Shown piece by piece: positions 10,621 to 19,693 of a stretch of DNA of 64,000 bases (the stretch's first letter is position 1; every line of letters starts with the position of its first letter). The translations under genes were made by a program, and so were the position numbers. This DNA is from Pseudomonas sp. H1h (GTDB lineage: Bacteria; Pseudomonadota; Gammaproteobacteria; Pseudomonadales; Pseudomonadaceae): contig NZ_AYMJ01000003.1 of the NCBI RefSeq assembly GCF_000633255.1, positions 310,001 through 374,000 of the forward strand, written 5' to 3'. The notes under the pieces are model-generated. The model saw only the letters and a list, made by a program, of their open reading frames with translations. It ran no database searches and was not told the DNA's origin.

Positions 10621-12657
10621 ATGCCTGCCCGTTCCCAGCCCCTTCAACGACGCCTGACGCCTCTGGCCGCCACGCTGCTGCTTGCCTCGCCGGTGTTCGC
10701 CGCCGAACCGCTCGAGCTGCAACCACAAGTCATCACTGGCAATCCACTGGGCAGCCAGACCCTGGCATCGCCCTCGACCGTCCTCAGTGGCGACGACCTC
10801 ACGTATCAGCAGAAAGGCAGCCTGGGCGAGACCCTGAACAAGCAGCCCGGCGTGTCCTCGTCATACTTCGGCCCGGGCGCGAGTCGGCCGATCATTCGGG
10901 GGCAGGACGGTGACCGCATTCGCATCCTGCGCAACGGCGTCGGCGCGCTGGACGCTTCGTCGCTGTCCTACGATCACGCGGTGCCGCTGGATCCGGTCAA
11001 TGTCGAGCGCATCGAAATCGTCCGCGGCCCGGCAGCGCTGCTGTACGGCGGCAGCGCGATCGGCGGGGTGGTCAACACGTTCGATAACCGCATTCCTACC
11101 GAAGCCATCGACGGCATCCATGGCGCCGGCGAGCTGCGCTACGGTGGCGCCGACACGACCCGCAGCAGTGCGGGGAAACTGGAAGCGGGCAACGGCCAGT
11201 TCGCCTTGCACCTGGATGCCAGCGCCCGTGAATTCAACGATCTGAAAATCCCCGGTTACGCCAAGACCGGCGCTGCGCGCGCCAACGACGACGGTGATTC
11301 GCGCAAGCATCGGCTGGCCAACAGCGACGGGCGCCAGGACGGCGGCGCTGTTGGCGGTTCCTACACCTGGGATGACGGTTACGCCGGTCTGTCCTACAGC
11401 AATTACGATTCGAACTACGGCTCACCCGCCGAAGATGACGTGCGCATCCGCATGCAGCAGGAGCACTACGCGTTTTCTTCGGAAATCCGCAACCTCGACG
11501 GCCCGTTCAGCTCAATCAAACTCGACGCGGGTTACACCGATTATGAGCATCGGGAAATCGAGGGCGGTGAAGTCGGTACAACCTTCAAGAACAAGGGTTA
11601 CGAAGCACGGGTTGAGGCTCGGCACCAGCCGCTGGGGCCGTTCAATGGGGTGATCGGCGCTCAGGTCAGTCGCAACGAATTCTCGGCGCTGGGCGAAGAA
11701 GCATTCGTGCCGCACACCGATACGGATGCCGGCGCACTGTTCATTCTGGAAGAGTTACAGGCCACCGAGCGACTGCTGTTCACCCTCGGCGGGCGACTGG
11801 AACACACCACGGTCGATCCGGATGCCAAAGGCAACGAGCGCTTCGCCAACGCCGACCGCTCCAGCAGCTTCACCGCCGGCAGCCTGTCGTCCGGCGCGGT
11901 GTACACGCTGACGCCGATCTGGTCGGTCGCCGCGACACTGGGCTACACCGAACGCGCCCCAACGTTTTATGAGTTGTACGCCAACGGCGCGCACGTCGCG
12001 ACCGGCACCTATGAAGTCGGCGACGCCGGACTGTCGAAAGAAAAAGCGGTGTCCAGCGACCTGGCGTTGCGCTTCGACAATGGCACGCACAAGGGCAGTG
12101 TCGGCGTGTTCTATAGCCATTTCTCCAATTACATCGGTCTGCTAGGCACGGGTCGCACGCTCAATGACGAAGGGGAACAGGACGCCGGTGGCATTCCCGA
12201 ATACACCTACTCGGGCGTGCGCGCACGTTTCAGCGGCATCGAAGCGCAGGATCGCTGGACGCTTGGCGAAAATGCCTACGGCAAGTTTGCCCTGGAACTG
12301 TCGGGCGATTACACCCGTGCGAAGAACCTCGACAACGGCCAAGACCTGCCGCGCATCGCGCCGCTGCGCTTGAACAGTGGTTTGTTGTGGGAACTGGATC
12401 GCTGGCAGGCGCGGATCGATATCGAGCACGCCAGCTCGCAACATCGCGTGCCGGCCAACGAAAGCAGCACCGATGGCTACACCACGCTGGGCGCCAATGT
12501 GGGTTATCACTTTGATGTCGGTCAGAGCAAATGGCTGGCTTTCGTCAACGCCGAGAACCTGACCAACCAGACCGTGCGTTACGCCAGTTCGATCCTGCGC
12601 GACGTTGCGCCGGCAGAAGGGCGCAGCATTCAGGTGGGATTGCGCACGACGTTCTGA
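10621..12657 (+). CDS. znuD: ZnuD-type TonB-dependent outer membrane receptor
   Basis: This outer membrane receptor of 678 aa is probably for zinc uptake under limitation. A signal peptide (about residues 1-28, ending PVFAA) is followed by a TonB-box-like ELQPQVITG. The plug domain shows SRPIIRGQDGDRIRILRNG and VERIEIVRGPAALLYGGSAIGGVVN. A beta-barrel follows, ending in the C-terminal aromatic IQVGLRTTF. The plug wording and overall size match the ZnuD family rather than siderophore receptors. The upstream Zur-like box supports zinc. The start ATG at 10621 has GGAAG 7 bases before it. Copper or haem cannot be excluded from sequence. Confidence 0.85.
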   Translation: MPARSQPLQRRLTPLAATLLLASPVFAAEPLELQPQVITGNPLGSQTLASPSTVLSGDDLTYQQKGSLGETLNKQPGVSSSYFGPGASRPIIRGQDGDRIRILRNGVGALDASSLSYDHAVPLDPVNVERIEIVRGPAALLYGGSAIGGVVNTFDNRIPTEAIDGIHGAGELRYGGADTTRSSAGKLEAGNGQFALHLDASAREFNDLKIPGYAKTGAARANDDGDSRKHRLANSDGRQDGGAVGGSYTWDDGYAGLSYSNYDSNYGSPAEDDVRIRMQQEHYAFSSEIRNLDGPFSSIKLDAGYTDYEHREIEGGEVGTTFKNKGYEARVEARHQPLGPFNGVIGAQVSRNEFSALGEEAFVPHTDTDAGALFILEELQATERLLFTLGGRLEHTTVDPDAKGNERFANADRSSSFTAGSLSSGAVYTLTPIWSVAATLGYTERAPTFYELYANGAHVATGTYEVGDAGLSKEKAVSSDLALRFDNGTHKGSVGVFYSHFSNYIGLLGTGRTLNDEGEQDAGGIPEYTYSGVRARFSGIEAQDRWTLGENAYGKFALELSGDYTRAKNLDNGQDLPRIAPLRLNSGLLWELDRWQARIDIEHASSQHRVPANESSTDGYTTLGANVGYHFDVGQSKWLAFVNAENLTNQTVRYASSILRDVAPAEGRSIQVGLRTTF

Positions 12658-12669
12658 TTGGACCCGGCG

Positions 12670-12706
12670 ATTGCCAACGTCACGCCAGGTGCGTGACGTT
12701 GGCAAT
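12670..12706. terminator. Hairpin between znuD and convergent gene
   Basis: A perfect 16-bp stem (12670-12685 with 12691-12706) has a 5-base loop. It lies 13 bases after the znuD stop and 5 bases beyond the stop of the minus-strand gene. There is no clear T-run on either side, but the position suggests a bidirectional terminator. Confidence 0.75.
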
Positions 12707-12710
12707 ATCC

Positions 12711-14921
12711 TCAACTCGATTGCGCGGTGTCGTCGTCCGGCAGCGCATCCAGTGGATCTTCCTGCCCTGGCAACTCAGTGATCACACTGAAATCCGTGAC
12801 CTCGACCGCCCCCAGCCCATAGCCCAGCAAGTGGAACGAGAAGGCCTTGCGCTGTTTCGGGTTGTCGAAACTGAAATCCATCTCCAGTGGCTGGTCCGCC
12901 GTGGCGACCATCTCGGTCGGCAGTCCCAATTGCACGTCCTGTTCGAACTCCTTGGCCTTGAGCTGAATGTACGCCGTCTGCTGTGGATCGACTGAACGCA
13001 CGGTCAGGCGCACGCGAGTGTGCGAGCCCTTGGGCATTTCCAGGTATTGCGCACCGATCAGGTTGTCGGCCCAGTCATCCTTGATCTGCGCCTGCAGCGG
13101 GATCACGTTGTTGCTGCCGAACTGATAGCGTTGATTGAGCGGTGTGCGCAGCAGCGACAGGTCCAGCGCCATGGCGCGCGCCGCAATCTGTCGGGCCTGC
13201 TGGCTGCTTTCGTTGCCCTTGAAGGTGGCGCTGTCGGCAATGAACCCGGCACTTTCGTAGTAGCGGCAACGGCGCGGCATGTCGCACTCGGAGAACGTCC
13301 CCTGACCGTTGTGGTAGCGCAGTTTGCCGTTGGTGTAAGACATGATTTCACGCCCGCTGGCGTAGTCGCGAAACAGCGAGCGGCCGCTCAATGCCGTAGG
13401 CACCGGCAGGTCGAAATAGTCGAGGATCGACGCGCTCAGGTCGACATGCCCATAGACTCCGGCATTCAGCCGCGGCAGTTGTTCGTGTTCCGGCGCCAGC
13501 GTCAGGTTGAAACCCCAGGACGATGCCAGGCGCACGCCATCGATGCCGTGGGATTCATCCGAGGTGATCACCACCAGCGTGTCCTTGAGCACGCCCTGGC
13601 GTTCGAGACCGCTGAGGAACTGCTCCAGCGCATCGTCGAGATAACCGACGGCGGCCTGTTTCGGTGTGTCGTAACGCTCCAGGTATTGCTCCGGTGCGGA
13701 GTAGGGCTGGTGCGTGCCGACGGTCAGCAGGGTGAGCATCCACGGTTGTTTCTGCTTCTTCAGTTGGCTGACGTAATCCAGTGCGCCTTCGAAGAACGCC
13801 TTGTCATCCTTGCCCCAGGGGAATTCCAGGTAGTTGGCGTTGGTGAACCACTCCAGACCATGGGTCGCATCGAAGCCGATGTGCGGCATGATCTTGTCTT
13901 TGGCCATGAAGCGCAGCCCGGCGCCTTGCAGGTAGTGGGTGCTGAACCCGTTCTGCCGCAGTTGCGCCGGCAGGCATGCCTGATTGCGTTCGTGCTGGGT
14001 GAGCATTTCCACGCCCTTGGGCGTACCGTTGTTGAGTTTGTCGTAATCGCCACAGAGCATGGCGTACAGGCCGCGAATGGTCTGGTGGGTATGCAGTACG
14101 TAATCGGGCGTGTTCATGCCTCGCTCGGCCCAGCGGCTGAGGTTGGGCATCAGGTCTTCCTGATAATGGCTGCCGATCGCCTCGCGGTTGGCGCGGATGT
14201 AGGCGCCGGGAATGCCTTCCAGCGTAATGATCAGTACGTTGCGCGCCTGCCCCGGCGCGGCCAGCAGTTTGTGTCCGTTGAGGTCCAGATCCGTCAGCCC
14301 GGTCATCTGCGGCGCGGGTTCTTCGGCGTCACCGTCCAGCCATTCTTCGGCCTGCAATTGCAGATCGGCCACCTGCGTGGCGAGCAAGTGGTGCGGCAGG
14401 TTGTACAGGCGCCACGGGTCTTGATCGTTCGGCCACAGGTTCTGCACACCCCAGTGCGCGGCAAACAGCAGCGCCGGTGCCGCCCACAGCGTGCGGGGCA
14501 GTGCGGGCGCGGGTTGGGCGCGATTGGCGAAACGGGTCGCTAGCCAGAAAATCAACGCCAGTCCCAGAATGATGCCCACGGCAGGATGGGCAAGACCGCC
14601 CCCCGTGGAGTTTTCCACGAACTGCGGGTCGCTCAGATAATGCAGATCGGCAGGGTTCGGCAGTCGGCCGACCGCGCTGACCAGCTCGGTCGTAGCCACC
14701 GCCAGCAGGCCCCAGAACAACAGCAACGGCAACGCCCACCACCACGCACGCCGATGCAGCAACACCAGCAGCAGGCTGCCGATCGCCAGATCGGACAAGT
14801 AGCCCAGCGGCGATGACCAGCCCAGCGCCGCGCGCAGGCACACCGGTACGATCAGTACCAGCAGAATCAGAGAAAAGAGGCGGGCGTGTGGTTGCCGCAA
14901 CCAACGAAAAAGAACGCTCAC
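12711..14921 (-). CDS. LTA synthase/sulfatase family membrane protein
   Basis: This inner membrane enzyme of 736 aa has about four to five N-terminal transmembrane segments (to about residue 150) and then a large periplasmic alkaline-phosphatase-fold domain. Visible landmarks are NVLIITLEGIPG (metal-binding Glu), HTHQTIRGLYA (probable Thr nucleophile), TVGTHQPYSAP, and VITSDESHGIDG (metal-binding Asp and His). The fold is that of phosphoglycerol or phosphoethanolamine transferases and LtaS-like sulfatases. In pseudomonads such proteins are thought to modify envelope glycans or lipids; the exact substrate is unknown. It appears monocistronic. The ATG at 14921 opens the first hydrophobic segment. 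Confidence 0.85.
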   Translation of the reverse strand: MSVLFRWLRQPHARLFSLILLVLIVPVCLRAALGWSSPLGYLSDLAIGSLLLVLLHRRAWWWALPLLLFWGLLAVATTELVSAVGRLPNPADLHYLSDPQFVENSTGGGLAHPAVGIILGLALIFWLATRFANRAQPAPALPRTLWAAPALLFAAHWGVQNLWPNDQDPWRLYNLPHHLLATQVADLQLQAEEWLDGDAEEPAPQMTGLTDLDLNGHKLLAAPGQARNVLIITLEGIPGAYIRANREAIGSHYQEDLMPNLSRWAERGMNTPDYVLHTHQTIRGLYAMLCGDYDKLNNGTPKGVEMLTQHERNQACLPAQLRQNGFSTHYLQGAGLRFMAKDKIMPHIGFDATHGLEWFTNANYLEFPWGKDDKAFFEGALDYVSQLKKQKQPWMLTLLTVGTHQPYSAPEQYLERYDTPKQAAVGYLDDALEQFLSGLERQGVLKDTLVVITSDESHGIDGVRLASSWGFNLTLAPEHEQLPRLNAGVYGHVDLSASILDYFDLPVPTALSGRSLFRDYASGREIMSYTNGKLRYHNGQGTFSECDMPRRCRYYESAGFIADSATFKGNESSQQARQIAARAMALDLSLLRTPLNQRYQFGSNNVIPLQAQIKDDWADNLIGAQYLEMPKGSHTRVRLTVRSVDPQQTAYIQLKAKEFEQDVQLGLPTEMVATADQPLEMDFSFDNPKQRKAFSFHLLGYGLGAVEVTDFSVITELPGQEDPLDALPDDDTAQSS

Positions 14922-15254
14922 AAAAAGATCTTCCAGCCATCAAACCGTCATAAAAGTGTGCGCGATGATACCAAGGGTGGGCTGTCTGATCGCCCTTTTA
15001 AACACATGCCTGATCTGCTCTCGTCAGCCCGGCAGATGCCCTCACGCCGTGCCAGGCGTTCGTGTCAGCCGAATAGGGGACCAATGATGAGTGGTGTGCT
15101 CCGGTGGATTTATTGTTTCAGACTGTTTAAGGGGCGCCGTCGCAGGCTCCGGTCGATGTGCTTTGTGGACAGGGTGATAGCCACTCAGTAGCATTTGCGC
15201 CCAACGGATTTTCCCTTTGCACGTCGCCCGGCGTGGAACCCTCAAGGAATCGAC
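14922..15254. other. Gap without a recognisable gene
   Basis: These 333 bases should hold the promoter of the sulfatase-family gene on the minus strand and of the small gene(s) starting at 15255. Short open frames here have no ribosome site or family character. No repeat or RNA gene was recognised. Confidence 0.5.
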
Positions 15255-15392
15255 ATGCGCGACACCCCCAATGGCCAACAACGAACGGTCGTGACCCTGG
15301 TCAGCGGCGAGATTCACCATAAAACCCGGATCAGTTCCAGCTCGGGGATGTCTCGGCAAAGTGTGCGTGATGCATTGGCACGAAAGCATTGA
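15255..15392 (+). CDS. Short ORF, possible 5' part of a split gene
   Basis: This 45-residue reading frame (MRDTPNGQQRTVVTLVSGEI at its start, then a Ser-rich ISSSSG) has a good ribosome site, AAGGAA at 15244-15249, 5 bases before the ATG. Its opening resembles the N-terminus of small bacterial proteins that carry a VVTLVSGEI strand followed by a Ser/Gly linker and then a WVR...LPVRxGH segment. That second segment is found 23 bases downstream in another frame. The pair may therefore be one ancestral gene broken by a frameshift, or two tandem relatives. The function is unknown. Confidence 0.4.
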   Translation: MRDTPNGQQRTVVTLVSGEIHHKTRISSSSGMSRQSVRDALARKH

Positions 15393-15414
15393 TGACGACA
15401 GGCCAGAATTAGCC

Positions 15415-15969
15415 ATGCAAGCGTTCAAGAGTGGAAAGATCGTCGTCGAGTTCGCTGATTTCAGAGGAACGATGGTTCGCCATGAGCAGTTTTTGATGCC
15501 TGACAGCGGGCGTCAGGATCGATATTGGGTCAGGACTGCACAGGGTGACCTGTCGCTGGATCTGTTCAACAAGGACCTGCCGGTCAAGCGGGGCCATGAG
15601 ATATCGGTGCTCTACGGCTGCGTGCCGGGCGGCGAGCTCAGGAGCGCGATCTGTGTGTTCAACCACTGCGAGGGCCGACTCACGCCGCTGTCGGAGGGGA
15701 AAGCACTTCACGAAGAGTTGTTTCCTCGCAGCCGGAAGAACCTCCCGTTTATTGCCTGCCTGGCGACTTCCGCAGTGGCGGGGGCCTACTTCGATTGGTG
15801 GGGCGCGTCTGCGGGATTTGTCGTTTACTACCTGCTGAAAGCCGAGAGCGCCAAACGCAACATGCTTCTGGTCAATGGTCTGAATCTGCATCTGGAGAAA
15901 TTGAGCAAGGGCTATGTGCGTGAAGCGACTCGGCGCAGGATCACGCGGTTGCTCGCGCGAAATCTTTGA
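15415..15969 (+). CDS. Hypothetical membrane-associated protein
   Basis: This protein has 184 aa from the ATG at 15415 (MQAFKSGKIVVEF). The same frame is open back to a GTG at 15361 and an ATG at 15370, so the start is uncertain, and no strong ribosome site supports 15415. The N-terminal half is beta-rich and contains YWVRTAQGDLSLDL and LPVKRGHEISVLYG. A hydrophobic hairpin (about residues 110-145, FIACLATSAVAGAYFDWW then FVVYYLL) predicts membrane insertion, followed by a basic C-terminus. I do not recognise a named family. It may be the 3' part of the gene that begins at 15255. Confidence 0.6.
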   Translation: MQAFKSGKIVVEFADFRGTMVRHEQFLMPDSGRQDRYWVRTAQGDLSLDLFNKDLPVKRGHEISVLYGCVPGGELRSAICVFNHCEGRLTPLSEGKALHEELFPRSRKNLPFIACLATSAVAGAYFDWWGASAGFVVYYLLKAESAKRNMLLVNGLNLHLEKLSKGYVREATRRRITRLLARNL

Positions 15970-16087
15970 ACCAAGGGATGTGGGACAGTTATTCGCCGAC
16001 GACTCATTTATGAACGCAGCGACTGCGTTTGGGCGGCCAGACACATGATCACCCGCGCGATTGCGCCAACGTGTAACGCGCAAAAAA

Positions 16088-16125
16088 AAAGGGGCGGCCT
16101 GATCAATCGATCGGGCCGCCCCTTT
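16088..16125. terminator. Bidirectional intrinsic terminator
   Basis: A GC-rich stem ggggcggcc (16091-16099) pairs with ggccgcccc (16114-16122), and gatc/gatc extends it inside. An A-run precedes it and a T-run follows it, so it can end transcription from both the plus-strand hypothetical gene and the minus-strand copper genes that converge here. Confidence 0.92.
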
Positions 16126-16145
16126 TTCATTACCGCAAAGTCGGA

Positions 16146-16625
16146 TCAATGCATCTTGCTGTGATCGTGACCTTCCATAGTGGTCAGCGAACGGACTTGG
16201 GCTTTGACTTCAACGGTCTCTTTCTCGCCCTTGGCGTTTTCCACGGTGAGGGTCAGCGGCACGCTTTCGCCTTCCTTGAGCTGGCCGTTCAGGCCCATCA
16301 GCATCACGTGGTAGCCGTTCGGGTCGAACTTGACGGCTTTGCCGGCCGGCAGGTCAACCGATTTGACCGGGCCCATGCTCATCACGTCGTTCTTCATCGA
16401 CATTTCGTGGATCTGCACATCTTTGGCCACTGGCGAGGCAACGCTCAGCAGTTTGCTGTCGCTGTCGGCGGTGACGGTCATGAACGCGCCGCTGGCCGAT
16501 TGGGTCGGCACGGTCGCACGCACCCAGGCGTCGTCGACCTTGGTCTGGGCGGAAACCTGAAATGCCAGGCCCAGCAGGGACAGACCGAAAACGGCGCGTT
16601 TGATGTTGTTCAGAACGGGGTGCAT
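16146..16625 (-). CDS. PCu(A)C-type periplasmic copper chaperone
   Basis: This periplasmic protein of 159 aa has a signal peptide (about residues 1-26, ending FQVSA). The copper site of the family is intact: His73, Met75 and Met77 in IHEMSM, Met82 and Met84, and His106/Met108 in YHVM. A His/Met tail (GHDHSKMH) adds possible metal ligands. The family delivers Cu(I) to cytochrome oxidase CuA, together with SCO proteins. The start ATG at 16625 has a GGAGGT ribosome site and overlaps the stop of the upstream SCO gene (TGATG); the frame is open further upstream only as a shadow of that gene. Confidence 0.92.
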   Translation of the reverse strand: MHPVLNNIKRAVFGLSLLGLAFQVSAQTKVDDAWVRATVPTQSASGAFMTVTADSDSKLLSVASPVAKDVQIHEMSMKNDVMSMGPVKSVDLPAGKAVKFDPNGYHVMLMGLNGQLKEGESVPLTLTVENAKGEKETVEVKAQVRSLTTMEGHDHSKMH

Positions 16626-17230
16626 CAGCAGACCTCCATAACGGTGAGCAAATCTTCCGTGCACTCTTGTGCCGAAAGCGATACAGACAGACCCATGCGC
16701 AGCTGGCCGCGCGAGTCGTAGACGTAACTGGTGGACGTGTGGGAGATGGTGTAAGTGTCGCCCGCCGGCACCTTCTCGTAGAACACGTCGAATTCCTTGG
16801 CGGTGGCCTTGGTTTCTTCCAGCGTGCCGTACAGCGCGACGAAGCTCGGGTCGAAGGCTTTGACGTAGGCGTCGAGGATCTGCGGCGTGTCGCGCTCCGG
16901 GTCCAGGGTGATGAAAATCACCTGCAGACGGTCGCCGTCCTTGCCCATCAGTTTCTTGATTTGCGCCGCGCGGGCGAGGGTGGTCGGGCACACCGCCGGG
17001 CATTGGGTGAAGCCGAAGAAGATCATCGGCATCAGGCCACGGAAGCTCGACAGCGACATGGTTTCGCCGTCGGTGCTCTTCAGTTTGAAGGTGCGTCCGA
17101 GGATCTTGTCACTCAGGTCCTTGCCGTACTTGTACGACAGTTGGCCACGGGTGTCGCAGCCGGCGAGCAGGCCCAGGCCCAGCACGCCCATTCCCGCAAG
17201 CACCTTGCGGCGAGTCAACAAAGCCGTCAT
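16625..17230 (-). CDS. SCO1/SenC family copper lipoprotein
   Basis: This 201 aa protein has an N-terminal lipoprotein signal (lipobox LLAGC, Cys25) and a thioredoxin-like SCO domain. The metal and redox ligands Cys77 and Cys81 (CPAVC) and His164 (ISHTS) are all present. It should be membrane-anchored in the periplasm and assist copper centre assembly of cytochrome c oxidase, working with the PCu(A)C protein encoded immediately after it with overlapping stop and start. The twin basic TRRKVLAG near the N-terminus is not a convincing Tat motif. Confidence 0.92.
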   Translation of the reverse strand: MTALLTRRKVLAGMGVLGLGLLAGCDTRGQLSYKYGKDLSDKILGRTFKLKSTDGETMSLSSFRGLMPMIFFGFTQCPAVCPTTLARAAQIKKLMGKDGDRLQVIFITLDPERDTPQILDAYVKAFDPSFVALYGTLEETKATAKEFDVFYEKVPAGDTYTISHTSTSYVYDSRGQLRMGLSVSLSAQECTEDLLTVMEVC

Positions 17231-17386
17231 CTAATACCGCCTTTTGCAGCCCGTCAGTCAGCAGGACTGGCGGGGGGTTAACCGTAAAAGCGGCGCATGA
17301 TACCAAACTGCAGGCAGACGCCGGCCGCGGATCGCCGCGCAGCGTAGGATCGGGCGACAAAAGGTGTAAGAAAAAGTGACGAGTGA

Positions 17387-18793
17387 CTACTGAACGCTGA
17401 CCTCATCGGCCCGCCAGCCGCCGCCCAGCGCGGTGTACAGGTTGACCTCGGCGACCAGTTGCGCCAGCCGGTCAGTGATCAGACCCTGCTGCGAACTGAA
17501 CAGTGAGCGCTGTGCGTCGAGAAACGTCAGGCTGCTGTCGACGCCGTTCTGGTAACGGTGTTGCGCCAGGTTGTAGTAGTCCTGCGTGGCCTGCACCAGG
17601 TCGCGCTGCGCCTGCAGTTGTTGCTGGTACGTGCCTCGTGCCGCCAGTCCGTCGGCGACCTCCTGGAACGCGGTCTGAATCGATTTCTCGTATTCGGCGA
17701 CGGCCACATCTTTTTGCAGTTTCGAATAATCCAGGCTCGCGCGCAGGCTACCGGCGTTGAAAATCGGCAGGTTGATTTGCGGCTGGAAAGTCCACGCACC
17801 GGACCCTGCGCTGAACAGCCCGGCGAGATCGCGGCTGGAGGTGCCGGCGTTGGCGGTCAGGCTCACGCTGGGGAAAAACGCCGCACGCGCCGCGCCGATA
17901 TTGGCGTTGGCGGCCTTGAGTTTCGACTCGGCCTGAAGAATGTCCGGGCGCCGTTGCAGCAGGTCCGACGGCAACCCGGCCGGCAGTTGCTGCACCAGAT
18001 CGCTGGACAGCGGCTGCGCGGGCAACGTCGCGGGGACCTGAGTGCCGACCAACAGTGTCAGGCTGTTCAGATCCTGAGCCACTTGGCGTTGATAGCGCGC
18101 CAGATTGGCTCGCGAGCTGTCGACGCTGGTCTTGGCCTGCGCCTGTTCCAGCGCCGAAGACTTGCCGGCATCCCGGTTGCGGGTGGTCAGGCGCAGGCTC
18201 TGTTCGTCGGCCGCGAGGGTCTGGCGGGTCAATTCGAGCAGCTCCTGATCGGCACGCCAGGTCAGATAGGCATTGGCGACGTTGGCCACCAGGCTCAGCT
18301 CGGCACTGCGCCGCGCCTGTTCGGTCGAAAGCCAGGTCTGCAACGCCTGCTCGCTGAGGCTGCGTACCCGGCCGAAAAAATCCAGTTCATAGGCGCTGAC
18401 GCCCAGATTCACCCCATAGGTCGAATTGATCAGCGCTTTGCTGCGGGTCACGCTGGGCGGCACGCGCTGGCGCGATTCACTGGCGTTGGCCGACACCGCC
18501 GGCAGCAGGTCGGCGCGTTGGATCCGGTACTGCGCCTGAAACGCCTCGACGTTCAGCGCCGCCACCCGCAAGTCGCGATTGTTGACCAGTGCGCTTTCGA
18601 TCAACTGTTGCAGAGCCGCGTCGTTGAACAGCGTGCGCCAGTCTTCAGTGCGCGTTGCAGGCTGTGTCTGTGCCGGGTAAACGGCGCCTTGCGGATACTG
18701 CGCAGCGCTCGGCGAGGCAGGGCGCTGGTACTCGGGAATCAACGAACAACCGGCCAACACAACGGCCAGGGACAATAAGGAAATGCGCAACAT
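17387..18793 (-). CDS. NodT/OprM-type outer membrane efflux lipoprotein
   Basis: This 468 aa protein has the lipobox VLAGC (Cys15) and two OEP (outer membrane efflux) repeats, the usual plan of RND/MacAB outer membrane factors. Recognisable stretches include [12 protein letters not shown] and [16 protein letters not shown]. It would form the outer membrane channel. NodT-type genes are regularly found beside lipopeptide NRPS clusters in fluorescent pseudomonads, while macA and macB lie at the other end, as here. The inferred role is therefore lipopeptide export with MacAB. It lies on the minus strand 105 bases downstream of the luxR gene, so the two may be co-transcribed. Confidence 0.9.
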   Translation of the reverse strand: MLRISLLSLAVVLAGCSLIPEYQRPASPSAAQYPQGAVYPAQTQPATRTEDWRTLFNDAALQQLIESALVNNRDLRVAALNVEAFQAQYRIQRADLLPAVSANASESRQRVPPSVTRSKALINSTYGVNLGVSAYELDFFGRVRSLSEQALQTWLSTEQARRSAELSLVANVANAYLTWRADQELLELTRQTLAADEQSLRLTTRNRDAGKSSALEQAQAKTSVDSSRANLARYQRQVAQDLNSLTLLVGTQVPATLPAQPLSSDLVQQLPAGLPSDLLQRRPDILQAESKLKAANANIGAARAAFFPSVSLTANAGTSSRDLAGLFSAGSGAWTFQPQINLPIFNAGSLRASLDYSKLQKDVAVAEYEKSIQTAFQEVADGLAARGTYQQQLQAQRDLVQATQDYYNLAQHRYQNGVDSSLTFLDAQRSLFSSQQGLITDRLAQLVAEVNLYTALGGGWRADEVSVQ

Positions 18794-18898
18794 CGAACGT
18801 TCTCATGCAGAAAAAAGGCGTGCCCGTTTCGGCACGGTCGGGCCAGGGCACTGCAGCCCCTCGGCCCAATGGAAAATCCTGATTGCGCTTGTCGGGGA

Positions 18899-19693
18899 TC
18901 AGGCCCCGGCCATCCACCGTGCCAGGCCATGCCGCCCGCTGACCCCGAGTTTGGCGGTCGCACGTTTGAGATAGGTCTCGACCGAACTGCTCTTGACCCG
19001 CAGCTTCTCGGCCAACTGCGGCACGGTGCCGCCGGTCAGCAGACCGAGGCAGACTTCTTTTTCCCGCGCCGATAGAACGACGCCGCCCAGCGCCAGACGC
19101 TCATCGAACACCTGCTGCAAGGGTGCCTGTTCCAGATCGGCCAATGGCTGGCGTGGCTGTTTGGCGATGATCTGCCGACTCAGGTGCGCGTGGCGCTCGA
19201 TCAGCGGCAACAGCGTGTCGGACAGGCTTTTGAGAAACGACAGCTCCGGCAGGGAAAACACCCGTTGCGTATGCGGCCGATAGAACGAGATGACACAACG
19301 GCGGTTGGAGGTGCGCGATACCAGATTGCACTGGTGCACGCTGTGCTGCGGATGTCTGGGCTGGAGCGATGCTTTGAGTTGAATCAGCAGTGAATCATTC
19401 ATCTCGATCATCTTCTGCAACAGCGGATGATCGTCCGGGCGTTGCAACGGATCCGGCGGCGGGAAGGTCTGCGGCAGGCCCGCGCTGCCCAGCGCCTTGA
19501 TCTCGACCACGCTGGCCTGGCGTTCGTCCAGCGTCCATTCGCTGAGATCGACCCGGTTGACCGGCACCAGGGTGTCGACCAACTGGAACAGGTTGCTGGC
19601 GAAATGATCGTCGCCGGTGCTGGCAATCAGTTCTCCCAGTTGCCAGTAGAAATGCGGGTTTTCCATGTTGCGAATGCTGCCGGTCAGATTCAT
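18899..19693 (-). CDS. LuxR-type regulator, upstream of NRPS genes
   Basis: This 264 aa regulator has a C-terminal LuxR/GerE helix-turn-helix (about residues 205-258: LSAREKEVCLGLLTGGT ... SSSVETYLKRATAKLGVSGR). The N-terminal region does not look like an acyl-homoserine-lactone domain, which fits the lipopeptide-cluster LuxR group (ViscAR/MassAR/PsoR type). It is divergent from the first NRPS gene across 488 bases and probably activates it. An AAGGAT ribosome site precedes the ATG at 19693; Met10 is an alternative start. A paralogue with a similar tail flanks the other end of the cluster. Confidence 0.88.
   Translation of the reverse strand: MNLTGSIRNMENPHFYWQLGELIASTGDDHFASNLFQLVDTLVPVNRVDLSEWTLDERQASVVEIKALGSAGLPQTFPPPDPLQRPDDHPLLQKMIEMNDSLLIQLKASLQPRHPQHSVHQCNLVSRTSNRRCVISFYRPHTQRVFSLPELSFLKSLSDTLLPLIERHAHLSRQIIAKQPRQPLADLEQAPLQQVFDERLALGGVVLSAREKEVCLGLLTGGTVPQLAEKLRVKSSSVETYLKRATAKLGVSGRHGLARWMAGA

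Noticed and set aside
17231..17386. Possible small gene between nodT and the SCO gene
   Set aside because: Short frames only, with no ribosome site; probably the SCO promoter region.
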